Assembly (NCBI RefSeq): GCF_018406605.1 | Contig: NZ_AP024545.1 | Span: forward strand, 620,001-684,000 | DNA from: Noviluteimonas caseinilytica | GTDB taxonomy: Bacteria > Pseudomonadota > Gammaproteobacteria > Xanthomonadales > Xanthomonadaceae | Direction of reading: 5' to 3' | Length of the DNA: 64,000 bases | In this document: piece after piece, positions 9,247 to 18,439 of the stretch | Position numbering within the stretch: position 1 is the stretch's first letter | How the letters are laid out: each line of letters begins with the position of its first letter | The notes under the pieces: generated by a model | What the model saw: only the letters and a program-made list of their open reading frames with translations | Databases searched by the model: none | What the model was told of the DNA's origin: nothing | Made by a program: the position numbers and the translations under genes

Positions 9247-10127
9247 TGTCCGCCGTCGCCGCACCCCCGCCCGCGCCGCGCATCGGCGACAACGAACGCC
9301 TCAGCGCGACCGTCGTGTTTTCGCTCCTCCTGCACGGATTGCTCGTGCTCGGCGTGGGCTTCGCGCTGGACGACGCTGCGCCCGTGCTGCCCACGCTCGA
9401 CGTGATTCTCACGCAGACACAGACGCCGCTCACGCCGAAGCAAGCCGATTTCCTGGCGCAGGCCAACAACCAGGGCGGCGGCGAACACGACAAGAGCGCG
9501 CGGCCCACCGATGCGCAGACCGGCATCGCGCCGCAGCCGGAACCCGGCGTCGCCGCGCAACCGTTGCGCCGCCAGTCGCCCGCGCCGCAGCCGCCGCCGG
9601 AAGCGCGCGTCATCACCGCGGTGCGCAGCGACACGCGCGCACCGCAAGCGCAGGAAACGCCGACGCCCACCGACATCCCGTATCCGCAGGGCCGGCAGAA
9701 AGTCGAACGCGACATGGAGATGGCGCGCCTGGCCGCGGAGATCCATTTGCGCAGCGAGCGTTACGCCAAGCGCCCGAAGCGCAAGTTCGTCTCGGCCAGC
9801 ACCAAGGAATACGCGTACGCCGCGTACCTCCGCGGCTGGGTGGATCGCGTCGAGCGCGTGGGCAACCTCAACTATCCGGACGAGGCGCGTCGTCGCCGCA
9901 TCGGCGGCTTGCTCGTGATCAGCGTGGCGGTGCGCCGCGACGGCAGCATCGAACGCGCCGACATCATCCAGTCCAGCCACACGCCGATGCTCGACGCGGC
10001 CGCGCTGCGCATCGTGAAATTGAGCGAACCGTTCGCGCCGCTGCCGAAGACGGAAGAAAACGTCGACATCCTGCACGTGGTGCGGACGTGGCAATTCACG
10101 CCGGGCGGCGAGCTGATCGACCGGTAA
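9246..10127 (+). CDS. TonB-family energy-transducer-like protein
   Basis: Protein of 293 aa with one membrane segment at about residues 22-41 (VVFSLLLHGLLVLGVGFAL), a long periplasmic Pro/Gln-rich linker and a C-terminal TonB-like domain (about 200-293). The C-terminal part has the YPDEARRRRIGGLLVISVAV pattern and ends near WQFTPGG. TonB passes proton-motive energy from ExbB/ExbD to outer-membrane transporters. No exbB or exbD lies nearby, so it may be a TonB paralogue with a special partner. It is translationally coupled to gshB through TGATG. A gshB-TonB-like pair next to pilGHIJ is a layout I associate with Xanthomonadaceae. Confidence 0.85.
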   Translation: MSAVAAPPPAPRIGDNERLSATVVFSLLLHGLLVLGVGFALDDAAPVLPTLDVILTQTQTPLTPKQADFLAQANNQGGGEHDKSARPTDAQTGIAPQPEPGVAAQPLRRQSPAPQPPPEARVITAVRSDTRAPQAQETPTPTDIPYPQGRQKVERDMEMARLAAEIHLRSERYAKRPKRKFVSASTKEYAYAAYLRGWVDRVERVGNLNYPDEARRRRIGGLLVISVAVRRDGSIERADIIQSSHTPMLDAAALRIVKLSEPFAPLPKTEENVDILHVVRTWQFTPGGELIDR

Positions 10128-10133
10128 GCGCGA

Positions 10134-10829
10134 TCAAGGCTGGCGCGCGGCGCGTGCAGCCTGTTGTTCGACGAGGGTGAGCGCGACGTTGTCGCGCAAA
10201 TACGCAGGTTCCGCGCGCTCCGGCGCAACCGCTTCGCCGCGTTCGAACGCATGTACCGCGAGTCGCGCGACATCCGCCGCATGCGGCAACGCCGTCGCAT
10301 CGAACGCCTGCAGGCGATCGCCGAGCGTGCGCGGCAACACACCATCGACCGCGCCGAAGCCCGTGCCGCTGCCGATCCACGTGCCGTCCGGCAACACCAC
10401 GCCGTCCGGTTTCGCGACGCGTTCGTGATCCACCAGGCGCGCATCGCCGCCCTCGCAACGGAACGCACCGACATACACCTCGCCCATCCGCGCATCGATC
10501 GCGGCGAGCACGTCACGCGCGTTCGCCCGCAATGCCAGCGCGGCGAGCGTGGACACGGGCACGATCGGACGATCCAGCGCCAGCGCGATGCCCTGCGCGA
10601 TCGCGATCGCCAGGCGCACGCCGGTGAAGGCACCCGGGCCGCGGCCCACGGCGATCGCATCGAGCTGCGACTTCGCGATGCCGGCATCCGCCAGTACCGC
10701 TTCCGCCCACGGCAATGCGAGTTCGGCGTGGCGGCGCGGCGCGATCTCGAAGCGCTCGCGCACGTCGCCGTCGACCCACAGCGCCACCGAACACGCTTCG
10801 GTCGCAAGCTCGAACGCCAGCAGTTTCAT
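10134..10829 (-). CDS. tsaB: TsaB, tRNA N6-threonylcarbamoyladenosine synthesis protein
   Basis: Partner of TsaD and TsaE in making the t6A modification at position 37 of ANN-decoding tRNAs (231 aa). The N-terminal MKLLAFELATEACSVAL and the segment VGRGPGAFTGVRLAIAIAQG are hallmarks of the TsaB/YeaZ fold. The start at 10829 overlaps the VOC gene stop by 4 nt (ATGA), which makes it the last gene of the mrcB operon. It converges on the TonB-like gene with only 6 nt between them. Confidence 0.95.
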   Translation of the reverse strand: MKLLAFELATEACSVALWVDGDVRERFEIAPRRHAELALPWAEAVLADAGIAKSQLDAIAVGRGPGAFTGVRLAIAIAQGIALALDRPIVPVSTLAALALRANARDVLAAIDARMGEVYVGAFRCEGGDARLVDHERVAKPDGVVLPDGTWIGSGTGFGAVDGVLPRTLGDRLQAFDATALPHAADVARLAVHAFERGEAVAPERAEPAYLRDNVALTLVEQQAARAARQP

Positions 10830-11227
10830 GCGCCGTCTTCGGGCGCCGGTTCCCACAACTCGACGAGCCCGCCTTCCGGATCGAGCACGTAACCGAACTT
10901 GCCCTGCTCGCTCGCGTCGTAACGGTCGAGCACGTTGCAGCCTTCGGCGCGCAGCGCGGCGAGCGTGGCGTCGAGGTCGTCGACGCGCAGGTTCACCATG
11001 TAGGGCTTGTCGCTGGGCTGGAAATACTCGGTGCTCGCCTTGAACGGCGACCACACGGTCTGGGCCGGCGCGCCGGTGTCGTCGCGCTTCCACCTGAAGA
11101 TGTGGCCGCCCCAGCCTTCGCCGCCGACGTCGAGGTGCTTCGCGTACCAGGCGGACAAGGCGTCGGGATCGTCGGCCTTGAAGAACACGCCGCCAATGCC
11201 GTGCACGCGGCGGGGACGATCAGTCAT
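10826..11227 (-). CDS. VOC-superfamily (glyoxalase-like) protein
   Basis: Small protein of 133 aa with the paired beta-alpha-beta-beta-beta pattern of the vicinal oxygen chelate family (GVFFKADDPDALSAWYAKHL in the first half, VNLRVDDLDATLAALRAEG and YVLDPEGGLVELWEP in the second). The Glu in LVELWEP fits a metal ligand. The substrate cannot be named from sequence; such proteins include glyoxalases, dioxygenases and resistance proteins. The start at 11227 (MTDRPRR) overlaps the helicase stop by 8 nt and the gene end overlaps tsaB by 4 nt. Confidence 0.85.
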   Translation of the reverse strand: MTDRPRRVHGIGGVFFKADDPDALSAWYAKHLDVGGEGWGGHIFRWKRDDTGAPAQTVWSPFKASTEYFQPSDKPYMVNLRVDDLDATLAALRAEGCNVLDRYDASEQGKFGYVLDPEGGLVELWEPAPEDGA

Positions 11228-13229
11228 GGACAGGCTCCTCGACGGGGATGTGCGTGGATTCTGCCGCAAAGAACGCGGCCACGTCCGCCACGTCCCGCGT
11301 CCGCGCGAATGGCGGCAGGGATTCGAAGAACGTGCGGCCGTAGCTCTTGCCGACCAGGCGCGGGTCGCACAGCACCAGCACGCCGCGGTCGGTCTCGCTG
11401 CGGATGAGCCGGCCGACGCCCTGCTTCAGCGCGATCACGGCCTGCGGCAACTGTTCGTCGCGGAAGGGATTGCCGCCGGCGCGGCGGATCGAATCCAGCC
11501 GCGCTTCGAAGACCGGATCGTCCGGTGCGGCGAACGGCAGCTTGTCGATCACCACCACGCTCAGCGCATCGCCCGCGACATCCACGCCTTCGCGGAAACT
11601 CGCCGCGCCCAGCAACACGCCGTTGCCGGATTCGCGGAAGCGCTGCAGCAGCACGTGCCGCGGCGCTTCGCCCTGCACGAACAACGGCCAGGGACCATCG
11701 CGCATCGCTTCGGCCGCTTCGCGCAAGGCGCGGTGCGAGGCGAACAACACGAATGCGCGGCCGGCGGACGCTTCCAGTACCGGCGTCAGCGCATCGACCA
11801 CGGCGCGGCCGTAGTCCCGCGACATCGGTTCCGGCATGTGCGGCGGGAGATAGCACAGGGCCTGCTTCGGCCAGTCGAAGGGACTGGGTTCGAGCAGCAT
11901 CTCGGGGTTTTCGAGGCCGAGGCGTTCGCGCACGTGGTCGAACGCGCCCGCCACCGACAGCGTCGCCGACGTGAACACCCACGCCGCATGCGAACGCTCG
12001 CGATGCTCGCGCAGCGGACCCGACACATCGAGCGGCGTGCGCTGGAAGCGGAAACCGCGCGGCGAGAGTTCGTACCAACACACGTCGCCATCGTGCTGCG
12101 GCGCGAGGTCTTCGTCGCCTTCCACGGCCTCGGCGAAATCGCGCGCTTCCGGTCCTTCGATCCAGCGCCGCAGCCGCGCCCCGAATTCCACCGCGCGCGC
12201 ATGGCAACTCTCGAAGCCCGGCGATGCTTCGCGCAGCGGGACGAGCGTTTCGACGAAATCCTGCACGGCGTCGAGCAACTGTTCGCACGCATCGCGCACC
12301 GGGATTTCGTGCAGCGCACGCCCGCGCGTGCCGCGCGTCGGCAACACGTCCATCGCGGCGCGCAACACGCGCGTGGCGTGTTCCACCTGCATCGCCGGAC
12401 CCTGCACGGCGCCCAGCGCACTGCCGACGTCCTTGCATTCGCCGATCGCGTCGCGCGCCAGTTCCACCAGCGGGCGTGCGCCCAGGCCTTCGCCGAAGAA
12501 TTGCGCGGCGAGATCCGGCAACTGGTGCGCTTCGTCGACCACGAACGCCTGCGCGCCCGGCAGGATTTCGCCGAAGCCTTCCTGCTTGAGCGCCAGGTCC
12601 GCGAGCAGCAGGTGATGGTTGACGACCACGACATCCGCCGACTGCGCGCGCGAGCGCGCCTGCACGACGAAACACTCCGACCAGAACGGGCATTCACTGC
12701 CGAGGCAGTTCTCCGCCGTGCTCGTCACCATCGGCAGCAGCGGCGAATCCTCGGGTAGCGCCTCGATCTCCGCCATGTCGCCGAAGCGCGTGCGCCCGCT
12801 CCACGCGACGATGCGCTGGAACTGCGCGATCTGTTCGCGATTGGCGAAACGCGGCTCGCCCTTCGCGCGTTCGAGGCGGTGCTTGCACAGGTAATTGGCG
12901 CGACCCTTCAGCAACGCCGTCGTGATGCCGATGCCCAGCGCATCGCGCACGCGCGGCAGGTCGCGCAGGTACAGCTGGTCCTGCAGCGCGCGCGTGCCGG
13001 TGGAGACGATCGTCTTCAGCCCCGACAACAACGCGGGCACGAGGTACGCGAAAGTCTTGCCGGTGCCCGTGCCGGCTTCGGCGAGCAACGTGCTGCGCTT
13101 GTCGAACGCGTCGGCCACCGCCATCGCGAGGCGCTGCTGCGCGTCGCGCGGCGTGAAGCCGGGAATGGCATCGGCGAGCGCGCCGCCTTCGGCCAGCGCA
13201 TCGCGCGCGGAGGCGACCAGGTCCGACAT
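11220..13229 (-). CDS. DinG/YoaA-family ATP-dependent DNA helicase
   Basis: Superfamily 2, XPD-like helicase (669 aa), probably 5'-to-3', with a role in DNA repair or replication restart. Walker A is AEAGTGTGKTF (about residue 45) and Walker B is VVDEAHQLP. Between them lie Cys residues in ANYLCKHR and CLGSECPFWSEC, the four-Cys arrangement of the iron-sulfur cluster in this family. The C-terminal helicase motif is GVGRLIRSETDRG. Length and Cys spacing suit YoaA better than DinG. The start at 13229 (MSDLVASARD) lies 2 nt after the lipoprotein stop. Confidence 0.92.
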   Translation of the reverse strand: MSDLVASARDALAEGGALADAIPGFTPRDAQQRLAMAVADAFDKRSTLLAEAGTGTGKTFAYLVPALLSGLKTIVSTGTRALQDQLYLRDLPRVRDALGIGITTALLKGRANYLCKHRLERAKGEPRFANREQIAQFQRIVAWSGRTRFGDMAEIEALPEDSPLLPMVTSTAENCLGSECPFWSECFVVQARSRAQSADVVVVNHHLLLADLALKQEGFGEILPGAQAFVVDEAHQLPDLAAQFFGEGLGARPLVELARDAIGECKDVGSALGAVQGPAMQVEHATRVLRAAMDVLPTRGTRGRALHEIPVRDACEQLLDAVQDFVETLVPLREASPGFESCHARAVEFGARLRRWIEGPEARDFAEAVEGDEDLAPQHDGDVCWYELSPRGFRFQRTPLDVSGPLREHRERSHAAWVFTSATLSVAGAFDHVRERLGLENPEMLLEPSPFDWPKQALCYLPPHMPEPMSRDYGRAVVDALTPVLEASAGRAFVLFASHRALREAAEAMRDGPWPLFVQGEAPRHVLLQRFRESGNGVLLGAASFREGVDVAGDALSVVVIDKLPFAAPDDPVFEARLDSIRRAGGNPFRDEQLPQAVIALKQGVGRLIRSETDRGVLVLCDPRLVGKSYGRTFFESLPPFARTRDVADVAAFFAAESTHIPVEEPVHD

Positions 13230-13231
13230 CG

Positions 13232-13759
13232 TCAGTAGCGCGGCGGCGCGGTGACCTTGCAGGCGGCGAAGCCCTGTTCGGCGATGGTGGTGCCGGCCGC
13301 GTCGTCGTGCAGCTTGCGCACGGCGAGGATCGTGGCCCAGTGGCGGCGGCACAGCGGGCCGACCTGCGCGCCGACGGCGTAGGCGCGTTCGGCGAATTTT
13401 TCGGCGCCGTCGAAATCGCGCACGAGGAGTGCTGCTTCCGCGCGATCCTGCAGCAACGACGGATCGTCATCGACGGCGACCAGCGCGCGATCGAGCGCGG
13501 CCACGGCATCGGCGTAGCGATGTTCGGTTTCGGCGGTGCGGGCCTGCGCGCGTTCGCTTTCGACGACCGGATCGCGCAGGGGCTGGATCGCCAGTTCCTC
13601 GCGCGGTTCCGGCGCGCCGGCGGCGAAGCGGATCTGCGCGACCATCGCTTCCACGTTCACCGGCGGCGCGGCCGGCGGTTGCGGCGGCGCAGGCGTGGCA
13701 CATGCTGACAGCACGGCCAGCACGCACGCGATCGCGAAGCCACGCACTGCCACTGTCAT
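13232..13759 (-). CDS. TPR lipoprotein, candidate LpoP-type activator of PBP1b
   Basis: Lipoprotein of 175 aa. A signal peptide with lipobox LSAC ends at about Cys20, a Pro-rich tether (TPAPPQPPAAPPVN) follows, then helical TPR-like repeats (HRYADAVAALDRALVAVD and LLVRDFDGAEKFAERAY). The start overlaps the mrcB stop by 4 nt, so the two are translationally coupled. In Pseudomonas a TPR lipoprotein, LpoP, activates PBP1b. The gene position, the lipid anchor, the Pro-rich spacer and the TPR fold all match that role, but function is inferred from context rather than from a diagnostic motif. Confidence 0.75.
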   Translation of the reverse strand: MTVAVRGFAIACVLAVLSACATPAPPQPPAAPPVNVEAMVAQIRFAAGAPEPREELAIQPLRDPVVESERAQARTAETEHRYADAVAALDRALVAVDDDPSLLQDRAEAALLVRDFDGAEKFAERAYAVGAQVGPLCRRHWATILAVRKLHDDAAGTTIAEQGFAACKVTAPPRY

Positions 13760-16176
13760 TGCCCGTTGTCCTGCGGCGGCGCCTGCTGCTGTTGCGGCTG
13801 CGGCGGCGGTTGCGGTTGTTGCTGGTCGTTGTCCTTGCCGAACCCGAACCAGTCGCGCCAGCCACCACTTTCTTCCTGCGGCGGCGCCTGGATCTGGCAC
13901 GGCGCATACGGCGGCTGGAAGCCGGCGACGAATGCGAAGCGGCGCGCGCCCGGGCAATCCGGATCGGTCGCGTTGCCGCCGATCACCCACGTCCAGTTCA
14001 GGCCCTTGTCGCCGATCTCGAGCGGCTTGCTCGGCAGGCGCGAGAAGATGCCGGACCAAACGCGCATCGCGCCCGTCGCGCCGTACAGGCCTGTCGGCTG
14101 GTTCTGGTCGTTGCCCACCCACACCACCGCCAGGTAGTCGCCCGTGTAACCGGCGAACCAGCTGTCGCGGCTGTCGTTGCTGGTGCCCGTCTTGCCCGCG
14201 GCCTGCAGGCGGCCGAGGCCGTCGCCGACCAATTGATGCGCGGTGCCCGAGGTGACGGTGTGCTGCATCGCCGTGCCGATCAGGCGCGCGGCGATCGCGT
14301 CGCCTTCCTGCGCCGGCGGCGGGATGGTGTCGTAGCGGTTGAGCGCCTTGCCCTTCGCATCGAGCACGCCGCGCACCGCGTGCAACGGCTGGATCTGTCC
14401 GCCCGAGGCGAGGAACTGGTACAGCTGCGCCATCGCATACGGGCTCTGGTCCACCGAGCCCAGGATCAGCGCGGGATTGGGATCGGCCTCGATGCCCGCG
14501 AGCGTCTTGATCAACGCACCGAGGCGACGCGGATCCACCTGCATGCCGATGCGCACGGTGGCCTGGTTGTACGACTGCGCGAGCGCATCGATCAGGCGCA
14601 CCGAGCCATGGCTGCGGCCATCGCTGTTGCCGGGCGTCCAGCGCTTGCCCTGCCCCAGCGACACCGTGACCGGGCCGTCGTCGACGTACGTGGCCAGCGA
14701 ATACTTGGCGGGCTGCGCGAGCGCGAGCAGGTACACGAACGGCTTGAGCAACGACCCCACCGGGCGCTGCGCTTCCACCGCGCGGTTGAAGCCGTGTTCC
14801 TGGAAGCTGCGGCTGCCGACCACCGCGGCGACGTCGCCGTTGTGCACGTCGGTGACCACCAGGCCTGCCTGCAGCGGCGGGCGGCGCTTGCTTTCCACCG
14901 ACTTCAGCGTGCGCGTCACCGCGCCTTCGGCGTAGGCCTGCGCCGACGGCGACATCGCGCTGAGCACGATCAGGCCCGCGCCCTGCAGCGCATCGGCGGG
15001 ATAGTCGCGCGCGAGCTGGCGGCGCACGAGGTCCACGTAGGACGGGAAACGATTGGCGATGTTGAGCGGCGTGGCGCTCACGCCCAGCGGTGCGCCCATC
15101 GCGCGCGCGTATTCCTGGTCGTTGATCAGGCCGGACTCGTGCATCTTGCCGAGCGCGAAGTTGCGACGCTGCAGCGCACGTTCCGGATGGCGGCGCGGGT
15201 CGTAGTACGACGGGCCGCGCACGATGCCGATCATCAGGGCGATCTGTTCGGTGCTGAGGTCGCGCAGGTCGCGGCCGAACCAGAACTCCGACGCCGCGGC
15301 CACGCCGTGGATCGCCTGCGAGCCCTGCTGGCCGAGGTACACCTGGTTGAAGTATGCCTCCAGGATCGTGCGCTTGTCGTAGCGCGCTTCGATCAGCAAC
15401 GCATACAGCATTTCCTTGAACTTGCGCCGCAGGGTCTGTTCCTTGCCGATCCCGAGCAAGCCGCTGCGCGCGAGCTGCTGCGTGAGCGTGCTCGCGCCCT
15501 GCTTGGCTTCGCCCGAACGCATGTTCACCCACGCCGCGCGCAGGATGCCGCTGAGGTCCAGGCCGTGGTGGCTGTTGAAGTCGCGGTCCTCGACGGCCTG
15601 CAGGCCGGTGACCAGCAACTCGGGGACTTCCTCGATGCGCACCAGGCGGCGTTCTTCCTGCTGCTGCCCGTACAGCGTGGCGATGCGCGCCGGATCCAGG
15701 CGCGCCTGCTTCAGGCCCTGCTTGCGCGCCGGATCGCGCACGGTGGCCACGCGCGAACCGGACAGCACCACTTCGATGCGCCGCGGCGCGACTTGCCCGT
15801 CGACGTCGAAATACCCGCGGCTGGCGATCAGCCAGCGGCCGCCCTTGCGGGCGTAGGTGCCGGGGCGCACGCCGGCGCCGTCGTCGCGGTAGGAAGCCGC
15901 GTCGAGTTCGGTCTTGAGCGTCTGCGCATCCATCGCCGCGCCGGGGCGCAGCACCAGCGGGCGCGCGTACACCCGCGTGGGCAACTGCCATTGCAACTGG
16001 CCGAAGCGCTCGCCGACCTGGTGGTTGAGATACAGGGTGTACGGGACCAGGAAGCCGAGCCCGAGGGCCACGGCCGCCAGGCCCCACGTGATGACGCGTC
16101 GTCGCCACCCCGGCGGGGCGGCGTCATCGCGGTCGTCGTCTTCGTCGTACTCGATCCGCGGGGGCTGCTTGGGCAT
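13756..16176 (-). CDS. mrcB: PBP1b, bifunctional peptidoglycan glycosyltransferase/transpeptidase
   Basis: Class A penicillin-binding protein (806 aa) that polymerises and cross-links peptidoglycan. It has a short acidic cytoplasmic tail, a membrane segment at about residues 27-50, and a UB2H-like domain at about 75-145. The GT51 domain follows with EDRDFNSHHGLDLSG and QGASTLTQQLARS. The transpeptidase motifs are SLLK (in RPVGSLLKPFVY), SYN and KTGTS. The C-terminus ends in a Gln/Pro-rich tail of about 30 residues. The UB2H domain is the docking site for outer-membrane lipoprotein activators, which fits the overlapping lipoprotein gene downstream. The start at 16176 gives the PKQPPRIEYDEDDD tail; longer frames add implausible Arg-rich sequence. 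Confidence 0.95.
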   Translation of the reverse strand: MPKQPPRIEYDEDDDRDDAAPPGWRRRVITWGLAAVALGLGFLVPYTLYLNHQVGERFGQLQWQLPTRVYARPLVLRPGAAMDAQTLKTELDAASYRDDGAGVRPGTYARKGGRWLIASRGYFDVDGQVAPRRIEVVLSGSRVATVRDPARKQGLKQARLDPARIATLYGQQQEERRLVRIEEVPELLVTGLQAVEDRDFNSHHGLDLSGILRAAWVNMRSGEAKQGASTLTQQLARSGLLGIGKEQTLRRKFKEMLYALLIEARYDKRTILEAYFNQVYLGQQGSQAIHGVAAASEFWFGRDLRDLSTEQIALMIGIVRGPSYYDPRRHPERALQRRNFALGKMHESGLINDQEYARAMGAPLGVSATPLNIANRFPSYVDLVRRQLARDYPADALQGAGLIVLSAMSPSAQAYAEGAVTRTLKSVESKRRPPLQAGLVVTDVHNGDVAAVVGSRSFQEHGFNRAVEAQRPVGSLLKPFVYLLALAQPAKYSLATYVDDGPVTVSLGQGKRWTPGNSDGRSHGSVRLIDALAQSYNQATVRIGMQVDPRRLGALIKTLAGIEADPNPALILGSVDQSPYAMAQLYQFLASGGQIQPLHAVRGVLDAKGKALNRYDTIPPPAQEGDAIAARLIGTAMQHTVTSGTAHQLVGDGLGRLQAAGKTGTSNDSRDSWFAGYTGDYLAVVWVGNDQNQPTGLYGATGAMRVWSGIFSRLPSKPLEIGDKGLNWTWVIGGNATDPDCPGARRFAFVAGFQPPYAPCQIQAPPQEESGGWRDWFGFGKDNDQQQPQPPPQPQQQQAPPQDNGQ

Positions 16177-16324
16177 GATCCGGAGGGTTCTCGGCCGCGC
16201 GCCGCGAAGGGTTCGGGGCACTGCGATGCGACAATGGAGGCGCGAGTCTAGCGCAGCGTCCCCGGCAGGCAGGACGCCACGCAGGGCGCGCGCATCCCCA
16301 CCAGTCAGCCGGAGTTCCGTTCGC

Positions 16325-18439
16325 ATGTCGATGCCCCTGGCCGATGCGCGCTTCCTGTTCCATCGCGCGACCGGCCTGCTCCGCCGCGGCTGGGCGAGCC
16401 TGCGTGCCCGCGGCTGGCGCGCCACGTGGGCCCGCGTCCGCGACGTCTTCGAACGCAGCACCGCCGCGCCGCGCACGCCGCCGTGGCGCCCGGCCGACGC
16501 GCCCTTCACGCCCTTCGCGCTGCCGGCCACGCTGGCCGCCGACGCGCCGCGCGCCAGCATCGTGATTCCCGTGTACGGGCAGTTCGCGCGCACCCTGGCG
16601 TGCCTGCGCGCGCTGGCGGCGCATCCGCCGGCGGCGCTGGCGGAGGTGATCGTGGTCGACGATGGTTCGTCGGACGAGACGCCGGAGGCCCTGCCCCGCG
16701 TGGCCGGCCTGCGGTTCCACCGCCGCGCGGCGAACGGCGGGTTCATCGCCGCGTGCAACGACGGCGCATCGCTGTCGCGCGGCGAGGTCGTCGTGTTCCT
16801 CAACAACGACACCATCCCGCAGCCGGGCTGGCTCGATGCATTGCTGCGCACATTCGACACGGAGCCGAACGTCGGCCTCGTCGGCGCGCAACTGCGTTAC
16901 CCGGACGATCGCCTGCAGGAAGCCGGCGGCGTGGTCTTCTCCGACGGCAGCGCGTGGAATTACGGGCGTTTCGCCGCGCCGGAGGATTGTCGCTACGCCT
17001 ACCTGCGCGATTGCGACTACGTGAGCGGCGCGGCGATCGCGCTGCCGCGCGCCTTGTTCGCCGACCTCGGCGGGTTCTCTGCCACGTATGCGCCCGCGTA
17101 TTACGAAGACACCGACCTCGCGTTCGCGGTGCGCGCGCGGGGCTTGCGCGTGGTGTACCAGCCGGATTCGGTGGTCGTGCACGACGAAGGCGGCACGGCC
17201 GGCACCGATCTCAACGCGGGCCCGAAGGCCGCGCAGGTGCGCAACCAGGGGCGTTTCCTCGAACGCTGGCGCGAGACATTGGCGACGCACCCGGCGCCGG
17301 GCACGGTGCCCTCGCCCGCCGTCGTGCATGCGCGGCAACGGCAGGTGCTGATCGTCGATGCGCTCACGCCGCATCCGGACCACGACTCCGGCTCGCTGCG
17401 CCTCGTGAACCTGATGCGCCTGCTGCGCGAAGAAGGCGCGCACGTGGTCTTCCTGCCGGCCAACCGCCGCGACGACGGGGCCGCAACGCACGCGCTGCAA
17501 GCGATGGGCGTGGAGTGCTGGCATGCGCCGTTCGCGGCACGCGCGCCGGCGTGGTTCCGCGAACACGGGGCGCGCTTCGACACGATCGTGCTGTGCCGGC
17601 ACTACGTCGCGTCCGAATTCCTGCCGCTGGCGCGCCAGCACGCGCCGCAGGCGCGCGTCGTGTTCGACACGGTGGACCTGCACTACCTGCGCGAACGCCG
17701 CGGCGCGGAAGTCGCGGGCGACCAGGTCGCGTTGCGCGCCGCCGATCGCACGCGCACGCGCGAACTGGACCTGATCGCGCGCAGCGACGCCACGCTCGTC
17801 GTCAGTGACGTCGAACGCACGCTGCTGGCCACCGATGCCCCGGGGGCGCGCGTCGACATCCTCTCGAACCTGCACCAGCTCGCCGGCCCCGGCCTGCCGT
17901 TCGCGCAACGCCACGACCTCGTGTTCGTCGGCGGCTTCCGCCATCCGCCGAACGTGGACGCGGTGCGCTGGTTCGTCGAATCCGTGTTTCCCCGCGTGCG
18001 TGCGCGCCTGCCCGATGTGCGGTTCCACTGCATCGGCGGCCACGTGCCGGACGAGATCCGCGTGCTCGACGCGATCGACGGCGTGCACGTGCACGGCCAC
18101 CTGCCGGACATCGATCCGTACATGGACGGCGCGCGCATCGCGCTCGCGCCGCTGCGTTATGGCGCGGGCGTGAAGGGCAAGGTCAACCTGAGCATGGCGC
18201 ACGGGCAACCGGTGGTGGCCACGTCGTGCGCGGTCGAAGGCATGCACCTGCGCGATGGCGACGACGTGCTGGTGGCCGATGCACCCGAGGCGTTCGCCGA
18301 GGCGATCGTGCGCCTGCATGAAGACGAAGCCTTGTGGGAGCGCTTGCGCGATGCCGGCCTGCGCAACGTGGCCGCGCACTTCTCGCTCGATGCGGGGCGC
18401 GACGTCGTGCGCCGCGTGCTGCTGCGCCAGGACGCCTAG
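16325..18439 (+). CDS. Two-domain glycosyltransferase (GT2 fused to GT4-like)
   Basis: Protein of 704 aa with no signal peptide or obvious membrane span, so probably a cytoplasmic enzyme of surface-glycan assembly. The first domain (about residues 75-330) is GT2/GT-A: ASIVIPVYGQF, VVDDGSSDET, GGFIAACNDGA, FLNNDTIPQPGWL and YEDTDLAFAVRARG. The second (about 345-700) is GT4/GT-B-like, with FDTVDLHYLRERRG, LVFVGGFRHPPN, PLRYGAGVKGK and a GQPVVATSCAVEGM segment. Fusions of this kind are common in O-antigen or capsule loci, where each domain adds one sugar. No other glycan genes adjoin it. The start at 16325 has a GGAG ribosome site. It ends convergently, overlapping the TPR gene stop by 4 nt (CTAG). 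Confidence 0.85.
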   Translation: MSMPLADARFLFHRATGLLRRGWASLRARGWRATWARVRDVFERSTAAPRTPPWRPADAPFTPFALPATLAADAPRASIVIPVYGQFARTLACLRALAAHPPAALAEVIVVDDGSSDETPEALPRVAGLRFHRRAANGGFIAACNDGASLSRGEVVVFLNNDTIPQPGWLDALLRTFDTEPNVGLVGAQLRYPDDRLQEAGGVVFSDGSAWNYGRFAAPEDCRYAYLRDCDYVSGAAIALPRALFADLGGFSATYAPAYYEDTDLAFAVRARGLRVVYQPDSVVVHDEGGTAGTDLNAGPKAAQVRNQGRFLERWRETLATHPAPGTVPSPAVVHARQRQVLIVDALTPHPDHDSGSLRLVNLMRLLREEGAHVVFLPANRRDDGAATHALQAMGVECWHAPFAARAPAWFREHGARFDTIVLCRHYVASEFLPLARQHAPQARVVFDTVDLHYLRERRGAEVAGDQVALRAADRTRTRELDLIARSDATLVVSDVERTLLATDAPGARVDILSNLHQLAGPGLPFAQRHDLVFVGGFRHPPNVDAVRWFVESVFPRVRARLPDVRFHCIGGHVPDEIRVLDAIDGVHVHGHLPDIDPYMDGARIALAPLRYGAGVKGKVNLSMAHGQPVVATSCAVEGMHLRDGDDVLVADAPEAFAEAIVRLHEDEALWERLRDAGLRNVAAHFSLDAGRDVVRRVLLRQDA

